Part shown: positions 1 to 11,254 of the stretch, piece after piece
How positions within the stretch are numbered: position 1 is the stretch's first letter
Layout of the letters: every line of letters starts with the position of its first letter
Assembly: GCA_037447655.1 (NCBI GenBank)
Contig: JBBHKE010000793.1
Location: 111,820 to 175,819, forward strand
Origin: Zygnema cylindricum
Lineage: Eukaryota > Streptophyta > Zygnematophyceae > Zygnematales > Zygnemataceae
Direction of reading: 5' to 3'
Length of the DNA stretch: 64,000 nt
The notes under the pieces: generated by a model
What the model was told of the DNA's origin: nothing
The model's database searches: none
Seen by the model: the letters and a program-made list of their open reading frames with translations, nothing else
Program-made: the position numbers and the translations under genes

Positions 1-599
1 AGAAAAACAACAAAAGCTCTACCTCTCAAACATAGAAAGATTCTCTTTCTAATATTTCTTACATACCAAGTCTCTATATTTCCTCGACTCAATTTCTACT
101 CAATTTTATACCGCCCTATAAAATCAACAGTGGGCTTCATAAATAAACTCTATTAAAAAGGAGTGATGGTAAACCATCTTGTAGAGTCTTATAATTGCTT
201 CACAAACTTTTCTAAAATTATCCATACTTACTAGTAATCTGACATTTTTGTGAGATATCGTACATTCAATACTCACAAAATTAGACAGCGTGTTTAAGGA
301 CTTAAAAGGTTTTCCTGACAAAATGAAGTTAAAACTTATATATGTTTTATATCTATCAGGCATACTGACAAAAAGTTTTTTTTGAAAAAGGAAAAATCTT
401 GCAAAAGATATGGTGACCAAGGAATATATTGCACCACATTTCACACTGTTCCTTAACAAAACTTCGCAACTTTTCTTCTCGTTTTCTTCTCATAATCGTA
501 CATTGCTGTCAAAAACAGATTTGTGTCCTTCGAAGGTTCTCCGACATTTTCTAAAAAATTGCAAGGTTTCTCAAAGCTTTACCATGTTTTTCAAAATTA
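1..599. other. 3' flank of the HVA22-like gene
   Basis: No gene is recognised here. An open frame on the minus strand (124-459) matches no family I know and looks like AT-rich chance coding. It could hold a further 3' exon of the neighbouring HVA22-like gene, because that gene has a good donor (GTGAGT) at 624-629. A near-palindrome, GATGGTAAACCATC, lies around 162-176. Confidence 0.4.
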
Positions 600-3500
600 T
601 TATTTAGAGCTTTGTAGGGTTTCACTCACCGGCAACGATAACTTTTCTATAGCTTGGGCACTGTCCTTCTTGATTGCATCCATTAACTTCTCACGGTCTC
701 GTTTTGGGATTGAAGAGAGTATCTCCATTTCTTCCTTCGTAAGGCTCAAACATTCCTTTGAAACAATCTTTGTAGACTTGAAAACCTCAAACTTGTTTAT
801 GGATAGTAACACGATATTGTCGTAAACATATTGAGCTCCTCGAGTATTTGGTAAAACAAGCCACGCAATGCCCGCGAGTCGTACCACACCATAATATGGA
901 AGCCTGTATATCATTTATTATAATCATTTATGAAAAAAGACCAGAAATGTTATTAGAAAAAGTGATGCGAAACTATGAAGTGCAGCGAGGATACATTGTT
1001 TGCGAGCATTTATATGAAAACGATAAAGAATAACCCAAGCAATTTTAGGGAATCATGCCAAACCGTCATACGGAAGCTTGTATATCATTTACAAGAAAAA
1101 GACGAAGAAAAACATTACAAACTACAATGGGGAACCATTGGTATAAAGAGGATACAATGTGTACAATCATTTTTGTGATGATGATCATTATCGTTTTGAC
1201 TTTTTTTGTTCTGTGTGTAACATTGACTGTGTTGTATATCTAATGTATCGAATAAATTTGTATTATATACCCAATATATGTAATAGATCTGTGTTATACA
1301 CTCAATAAATCCAATAGATCCAATATAAAAAGGGTAGAATGTATCCTGCGAATTTAATGTACCAATACAATATCGAAAAACACACAACTTATTTAAATTT
1401 CGAACAAACTGGTCAAGAAATTTCTTTGCAGTTTCACTAAAACAATGTGTAATTCCTACCTCAAAAGTAAAAGAACCGTATAAACAACTTAAATATCTCT
1501 GAAATGAAGACCCAGATATCATCAAACAAAAAATTAAAACTCCATGTTTGCTTGAAAAAAGAAAATCGTCACGTCGTTATCACACTTCACCACCGGCTTC
1601 GAAAAAACACACACAAAAAAAAAGGCACTGAAATACTACACAGACTTTTGCTTAAAATCACAATTATGACAAAAAGTTTATGGTATTGAGAAAGGTTTTT
1701 GACTTTTTGGACGGCTTAGGTTACACGATTTTTAGAACGCGATTTCTCGAACTAAAATTCGATAAGATAAAACAAAATTTTAAAACTAAACTAAATTGCA
1801 ATAATAGTGTGAAGACTCACCAGACAATCGCTCGAGAAACGTAAGATTCGCCCAAAACGAGAAGAGAGTATAAAATCCAATAAGTCAACCATTGTTTTTT
1901 GTCGTTTTTATCTCCATTTTCAACCGCTCTTATCGACTCCACCCTGAATAAAATAAAACGACAAATTTCAAAATCAGTCAAGAAAATCGAAAAATAACTT
2001 TTCGAAATCGTAAAATATAGCTAAATAAACACCGGAAGAAAACGCCAGGAAAAAAAACGGAAGAAACAGTTAAAAAAACTAACAGTTTTTTATTTCTCCA
2101 TTTAAAAGATATGACAATGACAGTCTTTATACGACAAAGAATTGAAAAAATCGACAAAGAATCGACAAAAAATCAACAAAAATCGACGAGAAATCAGCAC
2201 CAATTAACAAGAAAAGGAGATTTTTAAGGAATTATAAATGAGTTGAGCCGATGAAAAAATTTCTTACATAGGAAGAATCAGAGTCAGAAATGGCCTGCAA
2301 AAAAAAAAACAAAAAAAAACAAAAAAAAAAACACGTATAAGAAAAGTCACATAATATTGTGACATCATCTCCTCATACAATCGGGCTTTTCATTTTGGGT
2401 TTGGGTGCTTTTATTTGCCTTGTTGTTGTTCCCGTTGCTCTCTTTAGTTTTACTGCCCTGGTAGTTTTTATGTGTTGGCCATGCCACCCCTTTTGTACCC
2501 CCGGACTCAGATGGTTTACCATCGTGCTTTTTAATTTATCCTGCCCCTTCTCTTTTTTATTGATAAATAACAGTCTACTTGTTTTTATCTTTTTCTGAGT
2601 GAATTTCAGTTGACCTGCTTTGACTTTTTTTTTTAATCAGCTTTCAAAACTTAGACATTGAAGGATTAAAATGTTGAAAATATTCATAAAATAATGACTT
2701 CTACATTTCAACCAAACTATCCATAATCCATCCATCATATTAAAACCCATCTATAATGGTTATGATCAACTGGAGAGAAATTTAACAAAAAAATTAACAA
2801 AAAATATTGCTGACAAACAATTTCAAAAGCAAAAAAATCAAAAAAATCAAATTGCAAGACTGCCAACTTACTTCCGGAAGTGAAAAAACGTTTAAACGTA
2901 GTCAACAATTACTTAGTGGCAAAAAGGTAAGTAAGAAGTAAAAGTTAAATTATAAAAGACTAAAAACGTTCAAATTGTAAATTTAAAAGTTGGCTCATTA
3001 AAAACGTAAAAACATAGCCAGAAAAATTACTTTGAGGATAAAAACATTTGTAAACATAATAGTTAAACTTTTGAAGGTTATTAACATAAAAACTGAAAAT
3101 TCAAAAAACTGGCTCACAAAAAATATTTTAACATAGTCAAAGATTAATTAGTCTTAGAAAAAGATACTGAATGCAGAAACTAAATAGTAAAAGGTTACCA
3201 ACATAAAATAGACAAAAAATAGACTAAAAATCATATAGACATATAGACATATAGACTTAAAATCTCAAATTTAAAGACTATGAATCCAAGAAAGAAAAAA
3301 AGTGGTTTAAATCCCTTAGTGCTAAAAAGGTTACTCGGTATTAAAATTGAATACTAGAAGGTTGACAACACACAAATTAGTGTTGAAATTGAACAGTAAA
3401 AGGTTAGTAACACAAAAATTAGTATTAAAGTTGAATACAAGAAGGTTATTATTAGCATATAAAAACAATAAAAAAACAATAAAAACAATAATAAAAGGTC

Positions 3501-3609
3501 AGTAACAGATAAATAAGTATTAAAAACTGGCTTACCTTGCAATTTCCACACCAAATGCGGTGAGATACCATAGAATGGAGGGATCCCGGAAACGTGAATT
3601 TGTCAGCAT
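600..3609 (-). CDS. HVA22: HVA22/REEP5/Yop1-like (TB2/DP1 family) ER membrane-shaping protein
   Basis: Exons, in coding order, are 3609-3536, 2294-2268 (a 27-bp microexon), 1943-1821 and 903-600; phases join exactly (2,2,2). The product is about 175 aa, the usual size for HVA22. Residues around 33-60 read VESIRAVENGDK then KQWLTYWILYSLL, which is the TB2/DP1 signature. It is followed by a second hydrophobic segment with LPYYGVVRLAG and WLVLPNTRGAQYVY. The family forms a membrane hairpin that curves tubular ER and is linked to trafficking and stress in plants. The C-terminal tail is charged. The start was chosen at the ATG of the first exon that fits the phase; it is short and less certain. 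The 3' end is uncertain: the frame stops at 600, but a strong donor GTGAGT directly after 630 would allow another exon outside the window. Confidence 0.82.
2503..2535. repeat. 33-bp sequence shared with 33474-33506
   Basis: This stretch begins ggactcagatggtttacc and matches 33474-33506 at 32 of 33 bases, in the same orientation. Both copies sit in minus-strand introns. The surrounding sequence is only weakly alike, so this is probably the remnant of a dispersed element. Confidence 0.6.
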
Positions 3610-3826
3610 CTTGATTTTTATTTTATTTTTTTTCTTGATTTTTTTCAAATTTAAACTCTGGTATTGAATTTACAAAAAAAGCTTTACTTTACTTTTATCT
3701 TTTCCTTCAGTATCTTGCTTTTATTTGTGACTATATTATTGTTTGATTGGATAGAATTGAAAAAAACTTATTGCATGCAAGAGAGAGAGAGGGAGGGAGG
3801 GAGGGAGGGAGAGAGATTATAACATG

Positions 3827-3884
<58 letters not shown>

Positions 3885-4191
3885 TAAAATCTCTAGTCGC
3901 ACATAAATTGAGGCAAGAAATTTTGATAGGAAATGCTTGCGATTTTTTTTTACTCTTTACAAAAAAAGTTTATATAACCGAAAGTTGTAAAATTTTAAGG
4001 CACGTGTGAACACACTTTTAACACGTGTGTCATGCTGCAAAAATACGTACGGATTTGATTGCATGGGAATTGGTCGGAAAAAACATTAATAAGAAAAATA
4101 AAAAGGTTTCTCGTTTTTACCGCTTACGGCCTTTAATGTGGACTCTTAAAACAAACGTGACGTGACGTCTGTTCTTCATTGGAATCCACAC
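3610..4191. repeat. Upstream of the HVA22-like gene; purine microsatellite
   Basis: AT-rich sequence without a gene. A (GGGA)n stretch at about 3790-3810 is followed by an almost pure (GA)n tract at about 3829-3883. Confidence 0.7.
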
Positions 4192-4404
4192 TACACCGCG
4201 AATCGTAATTAGGGTTAATGTTTTTTCGCCACTAATTACATCTTTTCTCCGTAGACACTTGTCGGATTGTGGATCTGACGGTGGCGATTGAAAGGTAAGA
4301 TTCTCAGCTTCCGATTGGCGGTCTCAAACTGAAAATTGGACGAGTGTGCACGGAGAAAAGATGTCTTAAGCGGCAAAAAAATTATTAACACTAATAGCGA
4401 TACA
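4192..4404. mobile_element. MITE-like TIR element, copy 1
   Basis: The element is a long imperfect palindrome of about 213 bp. The left arm reads ACATCTTTTCTCCGTAGACA and the right arm carries GTGCACGGAGAAAAGATGTC, its near complement. Outer ends are of the type CGCTATTAGTGTTAAT. The same architecture recurs at 13575-13794, 23290-23446, 36566-37645, 39055-39268 and 55107-55310. It has no coding capacity, so it is a non-autonomous DNA element. Confidence 0.8.
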
Positions 4405-4943
4405 GACTGGTACAAACTCATAGTTGTTCACGGTGTTTAGTGCGAACGATTTAATCGCGACGAATTATACGTAACAAACGCATTGAACCTTTTGAAAAAA
4501 TCGTAAAAATCGTTAATGAATTTTCGTCCGTACTATTCCGTACATGTAAACAAAAATAAAAGTTTGTACATTTTTCGTACATTTTCCGTATCTTTTCGTA
4601 ATAGTCCGTACATTTTTGGTATAATTCCATACATTTCCGTATAATTTCTGTTCAGTTTACCGGACAGAAAGTACTACGAGGTGCAACTTATCCTTTCGTC
4701 AAATTCCGTACATTTACCGTACAAAACCGTAGAACTATCGTAAAATACCGTACAGTTTCCGTAAATTAGCCGTTCAGTTTACCGGACAGAAAGTACATCG
4801 CGATTTTTTGCGATTTTTTCAAAAGTCACGAATTATACGTTTCAATCGCAAAAAAGGAAAAAATAGCGCGATTTGAACATGGTACAAACTCTAAGGTCCA
4901 GGTCCTGTTTGCTCTTAACTCTAGATTTGAAGTTTCGTACTAA
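4405..4943. repeat. Degenerate CCGTAC-rich repeat region
   Basis: Short variants of ttCCGTACatt recur about a dozen times between 4500 and 4760. A 25-bp block starting gttcagtttaccggacagaa occurs twice, at 4650-4674 and 4772-4796. There is no gene. Confidence 0.6.
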
Positions 4944-5975
4944 ATGTATTTTTATGAATTCAATTCTCCTCCTAGTCCTATTTTTCTCCTCTTAAATAGT
5001 GCAGAACTGTGAACCACATTAATGGTGACATGGTGAGGTTCTTTTTTCTGCAGACAAATTAATTTTTGATTAATCGGTTTCAGGAGCTTTACAAGCTCAT
5101 GTATCTAGGTATTAAACTTTTTTGGACGTTGAGGTACTGGACATCGGAGATTACACATTGGACAATGGACATTGTGTATTAGACAATGCACATTGCACAT
5201 TGGATAATGTACAATGGACATTAGGAATTACAAATTAGATATTAGATAATGGATATTGTCACATTGGGAATTCGAAAATTGACATTGCCCATTATACATC
5301 GGACGTTAGACATTGTACTGGAGATTAGATATTGCACATTGCAAATTAGACATTAGACATTGGACATTAATCATTAATTAATTAGACATTGGATATCGGA
5401 CATTGGACATTGGAAATTCCAAATTAGAAATTGGAGTTTGACATTGTCACGTTTGACATTGTCACATTTGACATCGGACGTTAGACATTGCACATTAGAC
5501 ATTGTACATTGGACATTGATGACAGTTTACATTGCACATTGCATATTCGACATCGTACATTGGACATTGGGACAGTAGACATTGCACATGGGCCATCAGA
5601 CATCAGACATTGGACATTGAGGGGGAGAGCGAGAGAGGACACAAAAGGAGAAAACAAAGAGACTTTTCCTTAATAAAAATGAAAACAAGAAGTTGAAGGA
5701 AATTATTGTTCAGAAGTTCCCTCAGGAACCTTCCTCCATTGAAATTCAACCGTAAAAAATCCTAAAAACCTCAAAAAAAAAACCCTACATCTTTTAAAGA
5801 GCCCAAAAACTCTAAAAAAAAAGGGGAAAAAAAAAATCCCAATTAACCCAAAAGAAATCCTAAAAGCCCATTTACAAAACCTGAAAAAAACCTAAAGAAT
5901 CCCGAAAGAATCCCTAGAAATCCCTTAAAGAAAAAGCCCAAAACCCACCCAAAAAAAGTCCTAAAAACCCTCAAA
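4944..5975. repeat. Dispersed repeat R, copy 1
   Basis: About 1 kb that is colinear with 26350-27338. Shared parts, in order, are a unique-looking head (tgaattcaattctc, then aatggtgacatgg), a degenerate 'gacattggacatt' minisatellite (5130-5615), a purine stretch gggagagcgagagaggacac, a 3' block (gttcagaagttccctca) and a run of short 'aaaaccctaaaaa' telomere-like motifs. No open frame of note and no terminal inverted repeat was found. The ends are defined only by where the two copies stop matching. Confidence 0.75.
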
Positions 5976-6339
5976 TCCCCCCCCCCCCCCCCCCCCCCAG
6001 AAAAAAAAACCTTTAAAAATCCCCAAAAACCCAAACATAAATTAAAAAAAAAAAAAACCGTTCAAAAAGACACCAAAAAATAATAAAAACTACGAAAAAG
6101 GAAAAAAAAAAAAAAAAAAAGAGGTTGTGCGACAAATGTGCTGTCATTTAAAAAAGGGAAAAAAAAAAAAAACTAAAAAAAAAGAAAAAAAAAACTAAAA
6201 TGAAACTAAATAATTAAAAAACCTTTGTGCACTCGTCCTCCTTGTCCAAACCTTCTCTCTCTCTCCCTCCCTCCCTCCCTCATCTCCTCGTCTTCTTCCT
6301 CTGTCCTCTATCCCCCTGGTCGCCTGCTGGTCGGTCCCT
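5976..6339. repeat. Homopolymer-rich spacer with a 22-bp C run
   Basis: An uninterrupted run of 22 C is at 5977-5998, followed by several A runs and a (CTCC)n stretch at 6256-6280. There is no gene. Confidence 0.7.
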
Positions 6340-8688
6340 CGTACTAAGTTGGGGGGTAGAGGGAGGGAGAGGGAGAGGGAGAAGGGGAGAGGGAGAGAGA
6401 GAGAGAGAGCTATGAGCCGTCTGAGGCATAGTTCCTTGACTTTGGTTCTCCTCGTTCTTCCTCTTTCTCCTTCCTACTCCTCCAACCTGCCCAAAAAAAA
6501 ACAACAACAAAAAAAAAAAAAAAACTTAAAAACTGAGAAACTTAAAAAAACTCAAAAAAAAAAAAAAAAAAAAAACAAACAAACTGAAAAAAACAGGAAA
6601 AAGAGGGAAACAAAGAACAAAAATCGGTACCTGCCCGGTTGGGGGAGAGGGAGAGGGAGAGAGAAGGAGAGGGAGAGCGACATGGGTAGGGCTGGGGGGA
6701 AGAGGAGAGGGAACAGAAGGGGGGTGTGGAGGGAGACGGAGAGGGAGGGTTGAGCCTCTCCCTCTTCCCCCTCGGAGCCTCCTCGGTATTCTCGTCTCTC
6801 TTTGTTTTTCGCGAAACCTGCGAGAAAAAAAAAAAACAAAAAAAAAGTTAAAAAAATGAAAAACGGAAAAACAGAAAAACGGAAAACTGAAAAACTGAAA
6901 ACTACAAAATTTGATAACGGAAAAGTTAAAAATTGAAAAATTGAAAAGTTGAAAAATGGAAAACGGAAAATAAAAAAACGGACAAAGAAGACAAAAAAGT
7001 GTACCTGTCCAGTTGGAGGAGAGAGAGGGAAAGAACTTGGGGGGGGAGGAGGGAGAGAACTTGGAGGGGGGAGGAGGGAGAGAACTTGGGGGGGGAGGAG
7101 GGAGAGAACTTGGGGGGGGAGGAGGGAGGGAACTTGTGGGGGGAGGTGGACGGGGAAGGGGAAGGGGAGGGACAACGGTATGGGTAGGGCTGGGGGGATG
7201 AGGAGAGGAAATAGAAGGGGAGTGCGAGGGGGAGGGAAAGGGAGAGGGAGAGGGAGGGGTGAGTCTCTCCCTCTTCCCCCTTGGAGCCTCGTTACTTTCG
7301 TCTCTCTTCGTTTTCCTCGAAACCTGCGACAAAAAAAATACAAAAAATGGAAAACGGAAAACTGAAAAACTGCAAACTGAGCTCCATTCTCTCAATCGGA
7401 AAAAAGACAAAAAAGGACAAAAGCACAAAAAAGATAAAGGACAAAGAAAGAGAGAGTGAGACAAAAAAAGAAAAAAAATGGACAAAAGGGCAAAAAAGTG
7501 CACCTGTCCAGTTGGGGAAGGGAGAGGGAGAGAACGCGGGGGAAGAGGGGGAGGTACAGCAGCATGTGTAGGGCTGGGGGGAGGAGCTGAGGGAAGAGAA
7601 GGGGATGGAGAGGGAGAGGGAGAGGAAGAGGGAGGGTTGAGTCTCTCCCTATTCCCCTTTGGAGCCTCGCTACCTTTATCACTCTTCGATTTTCTCGAAA
7701 CCTGCGACAAAAAAAATCCAAAAAACGGAAAACTGAAACACTGAAAACTGGACTCTCTTCTTTCAAACAGAAAAAAGGACAAAAAAGACAAAAAGGACAA
7801 AAAGACAAAACACAAAAAAAAAAAAGACGATGACAAAGGAGAAAAGGGCAAAAATAATAAAATAGGACAAAAAGGTCAAAAAAGACAGAAGGACAAAAAA
7901 GGAAAAAAAGGGACAAAAGGACAAAAAGGGCAAAAAACGAAAAACGATTCAACGACAAAAAAAAGAAAAAAAACGGGCCAAAAAGGCAAAAAGTATACCT
8001 GTCCAGTTGGGGGAGGAACAGAGGCATGGGGAAGGCTAGAGGGAAGAGGAGAGAGATGAGAAGGGGAGGGGGAGGAAGTGGGAGAGGGAGAGGGAGGAAC
8101 AACGGCATGGGTAGGGCTGGGAGGAAGAGGAGAGGGACGAGAAGGCGAGGGGGAAGGAGAGGGAGAGGGAAGGGTGAGTCTCTCCCTCTTCCCCCTTGGG
8201 GCCTCGTTACTATCGTCTCTCCTCGATTTCTTCGAAACCTGCGAAAAACCAAAAAACGGAAAACTGAAAAACTGAATAACTGAAAAATAAATTAAATTTT
8301 GTCAGTTAGAAAAAGGACAAAAAAAAGGAGAGACAAAGAAAAAGGGAGATAGGAAAGAGAAAAAACAGACAAACAAGGGAAAGAAGTGTACCTGTCCAGT
8401 TGTAGGGGGCGGAGGGAGAGACCCTGAAGGGGGAGGGGGAAAGGGGAGGGACAGCGACATGGGTAGGGCTGGGGGGAAGAGGTGAGGGAAAAGAAGGAGA
8501 GGGAGAGGGAGAGGGAGGGGTGAGTCTCTCCCTCTTCCCCCTTTGGACCTTGTTACTTTCATCCCTCGATTTCTTTGAAACCTGCGACACAAAAAAAACC
8601 AAAAAACTGAGATACTAAAAACCGAAAACTTCATTAAATTTTGTCAGTTGGAATAAGGACAAAAGGACAAAAAGGGAAAAGGATAAAG

Positions 8689-8772
<84 letters not shown>

Positions 8773-9212
8773 AAGGACAAAAACGGACGAAAAGGGAAAA
8801 GGACAAAGAAAACAAAAGAGAGATAAAAAAGAGAAAAAAATAGACAAACAAGGGAAGGAAGTGTACCTGTCCAGTTAGGAGGGGCGGGGGGAGAGAACCT
8901 GGGAAGGGAGAAGGGGGAGAACTTGCGGGGGGAGGAGGGAAAGAGCTTGTACGGGGAGAGGGAGAGGGGGAGGGACAGCTGCAAAGGTTGGGCTGGAAGG
9001 AAGAGAAGGGGAGGAAGAGGGAGGGGAAGAGGAAGAGGAAAAAGAAGAGCGAGAGGGAGAGCGAGAGGGAGAGCGACAACGAGAGGGGCCACCGAGAGAG
9101 GGAGAGGGAGAGGGAAAGAGAAAGGGCGAGGGAGAGCCAGCAGGAGAGGGAGAGGAAGTGCTCAGTTTCTCCCTCCCCTTTGGATCCTCCTCTTTCGAGT
9201 TATTTTTCTCCA
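6340..9212 (-). repeat. Tandem array of exon-like units (375-500 bp period)
   Basis: Read on the minus strand, each unit has a pyrimidine tract and acceptor (TTTTTTGTCGCAG), then a conserved block starting GTTTCGAGGAAAACGAAGAG, a CT-rich Pro/Ser-coding body with a conserved LPPSPTHVAVPP-like patch, and an end ACTGGACAG followed by GTACAC, which looks like a donor. Exon-like intervals are 8867-about 9212 (diverged), 8392-8581, 7999-8238, 7504-7701, 7005-7323 and 6631-6817. A decayed seventh unit lies at about 6340-6500. The common frame starts VSRKTKRDESNEAPRGKRER. Interval lengths are 190, 240, 198, 319 and 187 bp, so not all are multiples of three; joined as they stand they would not keep one frame. 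It may be a gene grown by exon duplication, or decayed copies of one exon. Confidence 0.6.
8692..8769. repeat. (GA)n microsatellite
   Basis: A near-perfect GA dinucleotide tract lies in the spacer between two units of the exon-like array. Confidence 0.9.
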
Positions 9213-9543
9213 CTTTTTCGACTTCAAGTTTCGCTTTTCCCTTCTCTTTTTTTTTTTGTCCTCTCCCTCCTTGTCCTTCTTCCTGTCTCTCTCTTTTTCC
9301 TTCTTTACTTCTCCTTTCTTTTCCTTTTTCCCGTCTCCCTCCTTCTCCCTTTTTCTGTCTCCCTCCTTTTCCTTATTTTTCTCTCCCTCCTCCACTTTTC
9401 CAGATTTCTCTTCCTCCCTTTCATCCTCTCCCTCGTCCGAAAACTGGGAAGAGGATTGGGAGGAGGAGGGAAGGTCCATCAAAGAGGGAGAGGAGGAAGG
9501 AGGATAGGGCCAAGAGGGAGAGAGGGAGTGGCACAACAGTCGC
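9165..9543 (-). CDS. Probable internal exon, highly charged repeats, hypothetical protein
   Basis: On the minus strand an acceptor (GGGTTTTGCAG at about 9544) opens a frame without stops. It first encodes a Ser/Pro-rich stretch and then a long Lys/Glu-rich part of short repeats such as KEKEGDRKREKEGDGKKEK (around 9240-9400). It lies between the membrane-anchored first exon at 10302-10638 and the exon-like array, so it plausibly belongs to the same gene. The exon ends and the link to its neighbours are not proven. I recognise no family. Confidence 0.35.
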
Positions 9544-10301
9544 TGCAAAACCCAAAACACAAACGTTTCGTTTAAGGAAAAAAAAAAAAAAAAAAAAAGA
9601 AGAAAAACATGAAAAGACAAATTGAACGCACAAACAAACAAATTAAAACAAAAAAAAACGAACAAAAAAACAAAAAAAAAATAAAAAAAAACAAAAAAAA
9701 AGGAAGTTTCAAAAGTACCGAGAGCCCAAAACTATCGTCTTTGGTGATTCCCCTCTCTTCTCCCGAATCGGTCTCCTTTTTGCCTGACAAGGGGGGGGAG
9801 GGAGAGAAAGGGGGAGAGTGAGATAGGGGGAGAGGGAAAGAGGAAAAAGAGGGCAGGGAGAGACTGAGCCCGAACTTGAGAAAAAAGGGACAGAGGAGGA
9901 AAGGGAGTGGGGTAAAGAGGGAAGGGACAGAGAGACAGAGGGGGCGAGGGGAGAGAGAGAGGGGGAAAGGGGAAGTGCGTGAGAGAGCGAAAGAGGCACA
10001 GGATGAGAGGGATGGAGTTGGGGGAGAGGGACAGGGAGAGGGAAAGCAGGAGATATGGACAGAGGGATAGGGACAAATGGGAGAGAGGGAGAGAGGTAGA
10101 GAGGGAAAGCTGGAAAGAGGGACAAGATCATTAGAAATTCTCCAGAAGTTACTTAACACTGAAAAAGACAAAAAACTTCAAAGAAAACCTAAAAAAAACC
10201 CCAAAAAAACACCGAAAGACTCACAAGCTTCACCCAATGGCTAGATAGATAGTGAAAGGGAAGAGAGAGGGAGGGCGAAAGGAGAAGGCGAGGGAGAACA
10301 C

Positions 10302-10638
10302 CTGGTGAAACTTGAAACTCATCTGCGACCTTCATAGACTTCAGATCGACAGATGCTTCCTTTTCCTTATCATTTCTCTCCTCCTTTTTGGCTTTTTTCC
10401 CTTTTCCCTTCTCCTTCTTAATATTGTCCTTTCCTTCCTTTTTCTTTTTTCCGTCGCCCTTCTTTTTCTCCTCTCCCTCCTTTTCCTTCTCCTGCTTCTT
10501 TGCCTCTTCTCTCCAGCACTTCACCTTTCCCTCAAGCTCCCTCGCATACGAAAACAGCATGGCAATGACAAAAACAAGAAACTTTATGACTTCAAAAATT
10601 GCCGCGTCCATAAAACGACAAGCCATGGCTTCCAACAT
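10302..10638 (-). CDS. First exon of a hypothetical membrane-anchored Lys/Glu-rich protein
   Basis: The frame starts at ATG 10638 (MLEAMACRFMDAAIFEV). Residues about 12-34 form one hydrophobic segment (IFEVIKFLVFVIAMLFSYA), followed by a strongly basic, coiled-coil-like tail with KEKEGEEKKKGDGKKK. It ends near ADEFQVSP at a possible donor (CCAG followed by GTGTTC). The pattern suggests an N-terminal signal anchor with a charged cytosolic or lumenal rod. The downstream exon at about 10158 (VLSNFWRISNDLV) keeps phase and leads into Pro/Ser-rich sequence. No family is recognised. The low-complexity tail makes coding status less certain than usual. Confidence 0.5.
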
Positions 10639-10863
10639 TTTTACAAGAGAATGGAAACAGAATTGGAAATAGATTCAGTTTCACTAGGGTTTGTGTATCG
10701 CAGTGAAAAAAAAGGTTAAAGCAAATGTGAGCTTTACTGATTAAAAACGGTGAGAGCAAATGTGGAATTTTGCTGATTAAATACGTGAGTTTAAATTAAA
10801 CAACGGGGGGGTTTAACCCCAAATCCCTCTCGCAAGAGCGGGATTATTCGTTGCTTTTTTGGG
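10639..10863. other. Upstream spacer
   Basis: Short sequence 5' of the minus-strand hypothetical gene. Two similar stretches (gcaaatgtg.gctttactgattaaa and gcaaatgtggaattttgctgatt) form a 45-bp-spaced direct repeat at 10720-10790. No gene. Confidence 0.45.
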
Positions 10864-11254
10864 AAAATTAGGTTTCGAATGGCATGCAAGGCGCGCCAAT
10901 GCTCCTTGACTAATTGTTTGTCTCGTAGGCGTACCTTTGGACGAGTGGCGCCGTAATTCCGAAGCTTGGCATACTTGTACGAACGGCCACATGGCGTTCG
11001 CGGAATGGCAAACAGCAAATCGTGCGCGTCCGCGTTAGCCGTACGATTTGTAGTCGGTGGGCATGCATGTCAAAACGAAACTTCGTTTTCGTTCAAAAAT
11101 TAGGTTTTAGAAAGCATGCAAGGCGCGCCAATGCTCCTTGTCTAATTGTTTGTCTCGTAGGCGTACCTTTGGACTTGTGGCGCCGTGCTTCCGAAGCTTG
11201 GGATACTTTTACGGACGGCCACATGGCGTTCGCGGAATGGCTAAACAGCAAATC
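10864..11254. repeat. Tandem duplication of a ~158-bp GC-richer unit
   Basis: Copy 1 spans 10864-11021 and copy 2 spans 11096-11254, 232 bp apart. Both contain gcatgcaaggcgcgccaatg, ctcgtaggcgtacctttgga and cacatggcgttcgcggaatg. Open frames cross the units on both strands, but none matches a family I know. Base composition is clearly higher in GC than the flanks, so it may be a fragment of a mobile element or an acquired sequence. Confidence 0.75.

Noticed and set aside
2359-2598. Hydrophobic 79-codon plus-strand frame
   Set aside because: It lies antisense in an HVA22-like intron, is T-rich by composition, and has no family match; only its 33-bp repeated part is noteworthy.
6526-7851. 441-codon open frame on the minus strand with FFxSLF and Pro-rich parts
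   Set aside because: It runs straight through intron-like T-rich spacers and several exon-like units; its length comes from low-complexity CT/T sequence without stops, not from one protein.
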